The position numbers and the translations under genes are program-made. The notes beneath the pieces were generated by a model. It did no database searches. It was not told the origin of the DNA and worked only from the letters and a program-made list of their open reading frames with translations. Positions 49,082 to 57,357 of a stretch of 64,000 bases of DNA are shown one piece after another (the first letter of the stretch is position 1; every line of letters begins with the position of its first letter). The stretch comes from WS-2 sp036507005 (lineage in GTDB: Bacteria; Eisenbacteria; RBG-16-71-46): NCBI GenBank assembly GCA_036507005.1, contig DASXQT010000070.1, forward strand, positions 21,211 to 85,210. Reading direction: 5' to 3'.

Positions 49082-50315
49082 GAGCCTCTCCTACCCCGAG
49101 GCCCGCGCGCGCGTGCTCGAGGCCGCGCGGCCGCTTCCCGAGACCACGATCCCGCTCGCCGAGGGCCGCGGGCGCGCGCTCCGCCGCCGGGTGACGGCGC
49201 CCCACGCGCTCCCCCCCTTCCGCAACTCGTCCATGGACGGCTTCGCGGTGCGCGCCGCGGACCTCGCGCGCGCGAGCCGCGAGGCCCCCGCGCTGCTCCC
49301 TTTGGCCGGGACGCTGGCGGCGGGCAGCGTGTTCGCCCGCGCGCTCGCGCCCGGCGAAGCGCTCAAGATCATGACCGGCGCCATGCTCCCCGAGGGAGCG
49401 GACGCGGTGATTCCGGTCGAGGAGGCCGAGGCCATGAGCGCGCCCGACGGTGCCTCGCGGGTGCGCATCGCGCGCCCGGCGCGCCCGCGCGAGAACGTGC
49501 GCGAGGCCGGGCTCGACCTCGCGGCCGGGGCGGTGGCGCTCGAACCGGGGCGCGAGCTCTCGGCCCACGATCTCGCGCTGCTCGCCTCGCTCGGACAGAC
49601 GCGCATCGCGGTGGGGCCGCGGGCCAAGGCCGCGGTGCTCTCCACCGGCGACGAGCTGCTCGAAGTGGACGAGCCGCTCCGGCCGGGAGCGATCCGCGAC
49701 AGCAACCGGCTCATGCTCGGCGCGCTCCTCGAGGAGTGCGGGGCGCAGGTGGTGGCCTCGCGGCGCCTGCCCGACGATCCCGCGCGCGTGGCCGAGGGTC
49801 TCGTCCGCTCGCTCGAGGTCGCGGACGTGGTGCTCACCGTGGGCGGCGTCTCGGCCGGCGACTTCGACCCGGTCAAGCTCGCGCTTCCCGAGGTGGGCGA
49901 GATCGCGCTGTGGCGCGTGGCGATGAAGCCCGGCCGCCCGCAGGCGTTCGGCGTGCCGGGCGGCCGGCTCTACTTCGGGCTGCCCGGGAACCCGGCCTCG
50001 GTGGCGTGCGTGTTCGAGGCGCTGGTGCGGCCCGCGCTGCGGAAGCTCATGGGGTTCGCCTCGCTCGACCGCCCGCGGATCCCGGTGCGGGCCGCGGAGC
50101 GCATCGAGTCGCGCGCGGGGCGCACCGACTTCGTACGCGTCACGCTCGAGCGCCGCGGCGAGGCGTGGTGGGCGAAGCCCGCGGGCGACCAGACCTCGGG
50201 GCACGTCTCGCCGCAGTCGCGCGCGCATGCGCTGCTCGTGGTGCCCGGCGAAACGCCGGCGCTGGAGGAAGGCGGGACCGCCGAGGCCCTGCTCCTGCGC
50301 TGGCCCGATTCGTAG
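49056..50315 (+). CDS. moeA: Molybdopterin molybdotransferase
   Basis: 419 residues from a GTG inside the end of moaC (26-bp overlap), with GGAGG upstream. MoeA inserts molybdate into adenylated molybdopterin. Motifs are FRNSSMDGFAVRAADL, IMTGAMLPEGADAVIPVEE, RENVREAG, STGDELLE, DSNRLML, VGGVSAGDFD, MKPGRPQAFG and FGLPGNPAS. The four-domain length is normal. No other cofactor gene is in the window, so MoaA, MoaD/E and MogA must be elsewhere. The gene converges with the nuo operon. Confidence 0.94.
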   Translation: MASTAAGAESLSYPEARARVLEAARPLPETTIPLAEGRGRALRRRVTAPHALPPFRNSSMDGFAVRAADLARASREAPALLPLAGTLAAGSVFARALAPGEALKIMTGAMLPEGADAVIPVEEAEAMSAPDGASRVRIARPARPRENVREAGLDLAAGAVALEPGRELSAHDLALLASLGQTRIAVGPRAKAAVLSTGDELLEVDEPLRPGAIRDSNRLMLGALLEECGAQVVASRRLPDDPARVAEGLVRSLEVADVVLTVGGVSAGDFDPVKLALPEVGEIALWRVAMKPGRPQAFGVPGGRLYFGLPGNPASVACVFEALVRPALRKLMGFASLDRPRIPVRAAERIESRAGRTDFVRVTLERRGEAWWAKPAGDQTSGHVSPQSRAHALLVVPGETPALEEGGTAEALLLRWPDS

Positions 50316-50324
50316 GCGCGGCGT

Positions 50325-50476
50325 GCGCGCGGGGGCGCGGGGGGACAGGGTTTCGCGGCGCTCTCGCGACGCGCGGGAGGCAGGAGCCGGAGCGCGTCGC
50401 GAGGAGCGAGGCGGAGCCAGGGATGGCGGAGCCGAGCGGGCGGCGCGAAACCCTGTCCCCCCGCGCCCCCGCGCGC
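50325..50476. repeat. 152-bp foldback element between moeA and nuoN
   Basis: Perfectly inverted arms of 33 bp (50325-50357 and 50444-50476), containing GGGGGGACAGGGTTTCGC and its complement, enclose 86 bp. Inside is a second perfect 12-bp stem, CTCGCGACGCGC/GCGCGTCGCGAG (50363-50374, 50392-50403). It fills nearly the whole gap between the convergent genes. GGGGACAGG-type ends recall REP/RAYT-linked and other MITE-like elements. It may also end transcription both ways. Confidence 0.75.
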
Positions 50477-50489
50477 CGGCCGCGGCGCG

Positions 50490-51962
50490 CTACAGCAGCC
50501 CGCGCACCGACTCCTGGGCGGCGACCAGCAGCGCCTGGGCCTGGATGCCCCACCACAGCGTGATCGCGAGCGTCGCGAGCAGCGCCAGCGTGGAGGGCGC
50601 CGCCCACGAGACCTCGACCGGCCCCGCCGCCGGCTCCTCGGTCATGTACATCGCGACCGTGACGCGCAGGTAGTAGAACACCGAGATCACGCTGTTGAGC
50701 ACGCCCACCACCACCAGCGGCAGCAGCCCGGCCTGGAGCGCGGCGCCGAAGACGTAGACCTTGCCCATGAAGCCCGCGGTCGGCGGGATCCCGCCGAGCG
50801 AGATCATGAACACCGTCATCGCGAGCCCGAGCAGGGGCTGGCGGAACCCGAGCCCGGCGAGGTCGGCGAGCAGCACGCGCTCCTCCTGCCCGCGGCCCAG
50901 CAGGGCGAGGATGCCGAAGGCGCCGAGGTTCATGAACGAGTAGGCCGCGAGGTAGAAGAGCGCCGCGGAGTTGCCCTCGGTCCCGCCGGCGGCCACCGCC
51001 ACCAGGACGTACCCGGCGTGCGCGATGCTCGAGTAGGCCAGCATCCGCTTCACGTTGGTCTGGAGCAGGGCGGTCACGTTCCCCACCGTCATGGTGAGGA
51101 TCGCGACCCCGGTCAGGATCGGGCGCCAGTCCACGTCGATCCCGGGGAGCGCGCTCGCCGCGACCCGCAGCAGCGCCGCGAAGCCCGCCGCCTTGGCGCC
51201 GGCCGACATGAACGCGGTGACCGAGGTGGGCGCGCCCTCGTAGGCGTCGGGGGTCCACATGTGGAACGGCACGGCCGCCACCTTGAACCCGAACCCGACC
51301 AGCACCAGCAGCGCCCCGACGATCAAGAGCGCGCTCCCCGCGAGCGGCGAGTCGGAGAGGAACTGGGCGATGGTGCGCAGGTTGGTGGAGCCGGTCGCGC
51401 CGTAGAGCAGGGCGATGCCGTAGAGCAGGAAGCCGCTCGCGAACGCGCCGAGCAGGAAGTACTTGAGCGCTGCCTCGTTCGACTCGAGCTGCGAGCGGCG
51501 GAAGCCGACCATCACGTAGAGCGCGAGCGACATCAGCTCGAGGCCCAGGAACACGGTGATCAGGTCGTTCGAGGCCGCCATCACCACCATGCCGAGCACG
51601 GCGCACAGCAGGAGCGTGTAGTACTCGGCCCCCGGGAGCCGCAGCCGCTTCACGTAGTCCCAGGAGATGAGGACGCTGACGAGGCCGATGGCGCAGAACA
51701 GCAGGGTGAAGAACACCGTGAACCCGTCGTGCACGAACATGCCGCCGAAGATCGCGCGCCGCGCCTCCCGCACCCGCAGCACCGAGGCGGCGGCCGCGAC
51801 CAGCGTGATCACCGTGACGGCCGCGGCGCGGTTCGCGGAGCCGCGCCCGGGGAGGAGCTCGAGGAGGAGCAGGAGCAGCGCGCCGGCGCTGAGCGCGATC
51901 ACCGCGCCGAGCGCCCACCAGTCCACCGCGAGCAGGGCGGGCACGGCCGGCGGCGTCATCAT
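50490..51962 (-). CDS. nuoN: NADH-quinone oxidoreductase subunit N
   Basis: 490 residues with ~14 membrane helices, an antiporter-like proton-pumping subunit of complex I. Typical segments are LGLELMSLALYVMVGF, EAALKYFLLGAFASGFLLYG, the lysine in VGFGFKVAAVPFHMWTPDAYEGAPT, NVKRMLAYSSIAHAGYVL and PPTAGFMGKVYVF. The ATGATG start overlaps the nuoM stop. It is the last gene of the operon. Confidence 0.95.
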   Translation of the reverse strand: MMTPPAVPALLAVDWWALGAVIALSAGALLLLLLELLPGRGSANRAAAVTVITLVAAAASVLRVREARRAIFGGMFVHDGFTVFFTLLFCAIGLVSVLISWDYVKRLRLPGAEYYTLLLCAVLGMVVMAASNDLITVFLGLELMSLALYVMVGFRRSQLESNEAALKYFLLGAFASGFLLYGIALLYGATGSTNLRTIAQFLSDSPLAGSALLIVGALLVLVGFGFKVAAVPFHMWTPDAYEGAPTSVTAFMSAGAKAAGFAALLRVAASALPGIDVDWRPILTGVAILTMTVGNVTALLQTNVKRMLAYSSIAHAGYVLVAVAAGGTEGNSAALFYLAAYSFMNLGAFGILALLGRGQEERVLLADLAGLGFRQPLLGLAMTVFMISLGGIPPTAGFMGKVYVFGAALQAGLLPLVVVGVLNSVISVFYYLRVTVAMYMTEEPAAGPVEVSWAAPSTLALLATLAITLWWGIQAQALLVAAQESVRGLL

Positions 51963-53593
51963 GGCGTCCGCTCCGTGGTGCTGCCGTCCGCGACGGTCGC
52001 CGCGCCCGCGCCGGGCGCCGGGGTCGGAGCGCCGGGTGCCGCCGCGGCGGGCGCTGCCGAGATTGCCGCCGCCGCCGGCCCGCCGGAGTGCATCGCGAGC
52101 CGCTGCTCGGCGATCGCGAGCGCGCGGTCGAGCGCGGGCTGCATGCGGTCGAGGAACGGCTGGGGGGCGACGCCCATCCACACGATGAGCACCAGGAGCG
52201 GCGCGAACACCAGGCGCTCGCGGAGCGTGAGATCCGGGAGCTTCTCGTTCTCCGGGTGCGTGACCGGGCCGAACATCACGCGCTGGAACATCCACAGCAT
52301 GTAGCAGGCCGAGAGGATCACGCCGGTCGCGGCGAACACCGCCCACACCGGGCGCGCGCGGAACGCGCCGACCAGCACCAGGAACTCGCCCACGAAGCCG
52401 TTGGTGCCGGGGAGCCCGATCGAGGAGAGCATCACCACCAGGAAGATCGCGGCGTAGACCGGGAGCGGCTTCCACAGGCCGCCGAAGTCCGCGATCATGC
52501 GGGTGTGGCGGCGCTCGTAGATCACCCCCACGAGCAGGAACAGCGCCCCGGTCGAGACCCCGTGGTTCAGCATGGTGAGCATCGCCCCGGCGAAGCCGGC
52601 CGGGTTCATGGCGTAGAGCCCCAGCATGCAGAAGCCGAGGTGGCTCACCGAGGAGTAGGCCACGAGCTTCTTCAGGTCGGGCTGCACCATCGCGACCAGC
52701 GCGCCGTAGACGATCCCGACGATCGCGAGCGCCGCGATCCACGGCCCGAGCGCGGCCGAGGCGACCGGGAAGAGCGGGATCGCGAAGCGCACGAAGCCGT
52801 AGGTCCCCATCTTGAGGAGGATCGCGGCCAGGATCACCGAGCCCGCGGTGGGCGCCTCGACGTGCGCGTCGGGGAGCCAGGTGTGGAACGGGAACATCGG
52901 CACCTTGATCGCGAACGCGAGCGCGAACGCGAGGAACAGCCAGGTCTGAGCCCCGGCCGGGATCGGCAGCGCGTAGAACGCGTCCAGCTCGAAGGTGGGC
53001 GTCCCGCTCACCGCCTTCTGGAGGAAGTAGAGCCACAGGATCCCGACCAGCATGAGCACGCTGCCCGCCATGGTGTAGAGGAAGAACTTGATCGCCGCGT
53101 AGATGCGGCGCGGTCCCCCCCACACGCCGATCAGCACGTACATCGGGATCAGCATCGCCTCCCAGAACACGTAGAACAGCAGGAGGTCGAGGCACAGGAA
53201 GGTCCCGATCATCCCGGTCTCGAGCGCCAGGATCACGGCGTAGAACTCGCGCGCGCGCTTCTCGACCGCACGGCTCGCGCTCAGCACCGCGACCGCGGTC
53301 AGGATCGTGGTGAGCAGGACGAGCAGCGCCGAGATCCCGTCCGCCCCCAGGTGGTAGCTGGCGCCCAGGGCGGGGAGCCACCGGAGCTTCTCCTCGAACT
53401 GCCAGCCCGGGTTCGCGGACTCGAGCCGCCACCAGAGCGGCAGGGAGAAGAGCACCTCGGCGAACACGACGGCGATCGCCCAGCGCCGGATCGCGCGCTC
53501 GGCGGTCGCGGGCAGCAGCACGATCAGCACCGCCGAGAGCAGCGGGAAGAACACCAGCCAGGAGAGCCAGGGGAACTCGCTCACGTCACCCAT
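51959..53593 (-). CDS. nuoM: NADH-quinone oxidoreductase subunit M
   Basis: 544 residues, an antiporter-like subunit with ~14 helices. The conserved glutamate is in FYVFWEAMLIPMYVLIG. The lysine-bearing helices show in FALAFAIKVPMFPFHTWLPDAHVEAPT and DLKKLVAYSSVSHLGFCMLG. LPGTNGFVGEFLVL is also typical. A ~45-residue Ala/Pro-rich C-terminal tail goes beyond the usual family end. The start overlaps the nuoL stop by 8 bp. Confidence 0.95.
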   Translation of the reverse strand: MGDVSEFPWLSWLVFFPLLSAVLIVLLPATAERAIRRWAIAVVFAEVLFSLPLWWRLESANPGWQFEEKLRWLPALGASYHLGADGISALLVLLTTILTAVAVLSASRAVEKRAREFYAVILALETGMIGTFLCLDLLLFYVFWEAMLIPMYVLIGVWGGPRRIYAAIKFFLYTMAGSVLMLVGILWLYFLQKAVSGTPTFELDAFYALPIPAGAQTWLFLAFALAFAIKVPMFPFHTWLPDAHVEAPTAGSVILAAILLKMGTYGFVRFAIPLFPVASAALGPWIAALAIVGIVYGALVAMVQPDLKKLVAYSSVSHLGFCMLGLYAMNPAGFAGAMLTMLNHGVSTGALFLLVGVIYERRHTRMIADFGGLWKPLPVYAAIFLVVMLSSIGLPGTNGFVGEFLVLVGAFRARPVWAVFAATGVILSACYMLWMFQRVMFGPVTHPENEKLPDLTLRERLVFAPLLVLIVWMGVAPQPFLDRMQPALDRALAIAEQRLAMHSGGPAAAAISAAPAAAAPGAPTPAPGAGAATVADGSTTERTP

Positions 53594-55502
53594 GCCTCAG
53601 GAAGTGGAGCAGGAGCACCACGACGCCGAGCGTGAAGAACAGCGCGTAGGTCCCGACGAAGCCGGTCTGGAACAGGCGCAGCAGCGCCGAGGTTCCCTCC
53701 ATCAGGTACGCGATCCCGTTCACCGCGCCGTCCACCACCTTCTCGTCCCAGAAGGTCCACAGCCGCTGGCTCAGGCTGTACACGGTGCGCACCACCGCGC
53801 GGTCGTAGAGCTCGTCCACCCAGTACTTGTGGACCAGGGTCGCGTAGAGGCGCGGCGCGGCGCGCTCGAGCGGCTCCGCGGTGCTCCTGCCGTAGAAGGC
53901 GAAGGCGAGCCCGAGGCCCGCCACCGCCACGGCGACCGAGGCCCCGACCAGCGCCCACTCGGCTCCGGCGGAGAGCGGGGCGTGCGCCGCCTCGCGCGCG
54001 CCCTCGAAGACCGGCGCGAGCCAGCGCGCGAACAGCGACTCGCCCTCCCGGAACGGCGCCCCGACCCCGATCCAGCCCCCGACGACGGAGAGCAGAGCGA
54101 GCACCGCGAGCGGGATCACCATGCTGGGCGGCGACTCGTGGAGGTGGTGCTCGGCCTCGGGGGTGAGGCGCGGCTCGCCCCGGAAGGCCAGCAGGTAGAG
54201 CCGGAACATGTAGAAGCCGGTGAGTGCCGCCCCGACCAACCCCACCGCCCACACGCCGTAGTGTCCCGAGGCGAAGGCGTCGGCGAGGATCTCGTCCTTG
54301 CTGAAGAAGCCCGCGAAGGGCGGGAGCCCCGCGATCGCCACGGTCCCCGCCAGCATGGTGCGGTGCGTCCACGGCAGACGGCTCGCCAGCCCGCCCATGT
54401 AGCGCAGGTCCTGCTCGCCCGAGAGCGCGTGGATCACCGAGCCCGCGCCGAGGAAGAGCAGCGCCTTGAAGAAGGCGTGGGTCATGAGGTGGAACACGCC
54501 GGCGCCGAAGCCGCCCACGCCGCAGGCGAAGAACATGTAGCCGAGCTGGCTCACGGTGGAGTAGGCCAGCACGCGCTTGATGTCGTTCTGCACGAGCCCG
54601 ATGGTCGCGGCGAAGAGCGCGGTCGCAGCGCCCACCACCGCCACGGTCTCGAGCGAGAGCGGGGCGAGCTGGAAGAGCACGTGGCAGCGCGCCACCATGT
54701 AGACGCCCGCGGTGACCATGGTGGCGGCGTGGATCAGCGCGGAGACCGGCGTGGGGCCCTCCATCGCGTCCGGGAGCCAGGTGTAGAGCGGGATCTGGGC
54801 GCTCTTGCCGGTGGCGCCGAGGAAGAGCAGCAGGGTCGCGGCGGTGACCCCGGCCGATCCGACCGCGAACACCAGGGGCGCCAGCGCGAACACCTGCTTG
54901 AACTCGAGGGTGCCGCACCACGCCAGGATCAGGAGCATGCCGAGGATGAATCCGAAGTCCCCGATCCGGTTCATGATGAACGCCTTCTTCCCCGCCTCGG
55001 CGGCCGCGGGGCGCTCGTACCAGAACCCGATCAGCAGGTAGGAGCACAGCCCCACGCCCTCCCAGCCCACGAACAGCAGCAGGAAGTTGTCCGCCAGCAC
55101 CAGGGTGAGCATGGCCCACATGAAGAGGTTCAGGTAGAGGAAGAAGCGCCGGAACGAGGGGTCGTGGGCCATGTAGCCGACCGAGTAGACGTGGATCAGG
55201 AATCCCACCCCGGTCACGACCAGCACCATCACGGCGGAGAGCGGATCGAGCAGGAACGAGACGTCCACGCGGAAGTCGCCGACCTGCATCCAGGTGTAGG
55301 CGTGCTCCACGATCGTGCGCTCCGCCGCCGGGCGCGAGGCGAGCTCGAGCACCGCGCGCACCGCGGCCGCGAACGCGAGCGCGACCGACCCGCACCCCAG
55401 CCAGGCCGTGCCCGCCTTGCGCAGGCGGTCACCCGCGAGCAGGTTGAGCGCCACCGCGCCGAGCGGGAGCGCGGGGATGATCCACAGCAGCGGCAGGCTC
55501 AC
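53586..55502 (-). CDS. nuoL: NADH-quinone oxidoreductase subunit L
   Basis: 638 residues from a GTG seven bases past nuoK. It is the largest pump subunit, with ~16 helices and the long lateral helix. Key segments are VGWEGVGLCSYLLIGFWY (conserved Glu), SAQIPLYTWLPDAMEGPTPVSALIHAATMV, DIKRVLAYSTVSQLGYMFFA, LMTHAFFKALLFLGAGSVIHAL and LPPFAGFFSKDEIL. The C-terminal end VHKYWVDELYDRAVVR is typical. Confidence 0.96.
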   Translation of the reverse strand: MSLPLLWIIPALPLGAVALNLLAGDRLRKAGTAWLGCGSVALAFAAAVRAVLELASRPAAERTIVEHAYTWMQVGDFRVDVSFLLDPLSAVMVLVVTGVGFLIHVYSVGYMAHDPSFRRFFLYLNLFMWAMLTLVLADNFLLLFVGWEGVGLCSYLLIGFWYERPAAAEAGKKAFIMNRIGDFGFILGMLLILAWCGTLEFKQVFALAPLVFAVGSAGVTAATLLLFLGATGKSAQIPLYTWLPDAMEGPTPVSALIHAATMVTAGVYMVARCHVLFQLAPLSLETVAVVGAATALFAATIGLVQNDIKRVLAYSTVSQLGYMFFACGVGGFGAGVFHLMTHAFFKALLFLGAGSVIHALSGEQDLRYMGGLASRLPWTHRTMLAGTVAIAGLPPFAGFFSKDEILADAFASGHYGVWAVGLVGAALTGFYMFRLYLLAFRGEPRLTPEAEHHLHESPPSMVIPLAVLALLSVVGGWIGVGAPFREGESLFARWLAPVFEGAREAAHAPLSAGAEWALVGASVAVAVAGLGLAFAFYGRSTAEPLERAAPRLYATLVHKYWVDELYDRAVVRTVYSLSQRLWTFWDEKVVDGAVNGIAYLMEGTSALLRLFQTGFVGTYALFFTLGVVVLLLHFLRHG

Positions 55503-55509
55503 GTCGCGC

Positions 55510-55808
55510 TCATCCCTTGAGGAGGTTGATCTCGTCCACGAACACGGTCTCGCGCAGCCGGAACAGGTTCACGATGATCGCGAGCCCCACCGCCACCTCC
55601 GCGGCGGCCACCGTCATGACGAAGAACACGAACACCTGTCCGTCCAGCGAGCCCATCGAGCGCGCGAAGGCCACGAACGCCAGGTTCGCGGCGTTGAGCA
55701 TCAGCTCGATGGACATGAAGATCACGAGCGCGTTGCGCCGCACCAGCACGCCCACCACGCCGAGCGTGAACACGACCGCGGAGACCCCGAGCGTCCAGGG
55801 CAGCGGGA

Positions 55809-55812
<4 letters not shown>
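55510..55812 (-). CDS. nuoK: NADH-quinone oxidoreductase subunit K
   Basis: 100 residues with three membrane helices, from a GTG overlapping the nuoJ stop (GTGA). VLVRRNALVIFMSIELMLNAANLAFVAF and AAAEVAVGLAIIV hold the two conserved glutamates of the E-channel that links the quinone site to the pumps. Confidence 0.95.
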
Positions 55813-56326
<514 letters not shown>

Positions 56327-56330
<4 letters not shown>

Positions 56331-57352
56331 CGCGACCCCACCCAGTACTCCCACGCCGAGGTGACCACGATGTTGGCGAGCGCGATCGGGAGCAGCACCT
56401 TCCAGCCGAAGTGCATGAGCTGGTCGTAGCGCAGGCGCGGGTAGGTCCACCGCACCCAGATGAAGAAGAACAGCAGCACGCCGAGCTTGGCGAAGAACCA
56501 CACGAACTTGAGCGGCTCCGGCAGCCACGGCCCGTTCCAGCCGCCGAGGAAGAGCGTGACCGCGATCGAGCAGATCGTGATCACGTTCGCGAACTCGCCC
56601 AGGAAGAACAGCCCGAACTTCATGCTCGAGTACTCGGTGTGGAACCCCGCCACCAGCTCGGCCTCCGCCTCCGGCAGGTCGAAGGGCGCGCGGTTGGTCT
56701 CGGCGAACGCGGTGATCATGAAGATCACGAACGCGATCGGCTGCGCGAACACGAACCAGCGCGGCACCGGCAGAAACCAGAGGTGGAAGAAGCCGGACTG
56801 GGCGCGCACGATCTCCACCATCGAGAGCGACCCCGCGAGCAGCAGCACGCCGATGGTCGAGAGCCCCATCGCCAGCTCGTAGGAGATCATCTGGGCCGCC
56901 GACCGCAGGCCGCCGAGCAGGGCGTACTTGTTGTTCGACGACCAGCCCGCCAGCGTGATCGAGTAGACGCCCAGGCTCGACATGGCGAGGAACAGCAGCA
57001 GGCCGACGTTGAGGTCGGTGACCAGGAACGCGGGCCCGATCGGGACCACCGCGAACGACACCAGGGCCGGCACCACCGCCAGCACCGGCGCGAGGTGGAA
57101 GACCACCGTGCTCGCGCCGGCCGGCATGAACTCCTCCTTGAAGAAGAGCTTCATCACGTCGGCGATCGGCTGGAGGAGCCCGAGCGGGCCCACGCGGTTG
57201 GGCCCGGTGCGCGCCTGCATGTGGCCGGCGATCTTGCGCTCGGCATAGATCATGTAGGAGACCATGCCCAGCATCCCGTTCAGGATCACGGTGATCTTGA
57301 CCACCGTCCAGAACACGAACTGGAAGTCCGGGTGGGACCAGATCGCGGCCAT
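56327..57352 (-). CDS. nuoH: NADH-quinone oxidoreductase subunit H
   Basis: 341 residues with eight or nine helices, forming the quinone-binding chamber and the start of the proton path. Typical segments are YAERKIAGHMQARTGPNRVGP, GLLQPIADVMKLFFKEEF, AETNRAPFDLPEAEAELVAGFHTEYSS and RWTYPRLRYDQLMHFGWK. AGGAG next to the nuoG stop provides the ribosome site. Confidence 0.96.
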
Positions 57353-57357
57353 GGCTC

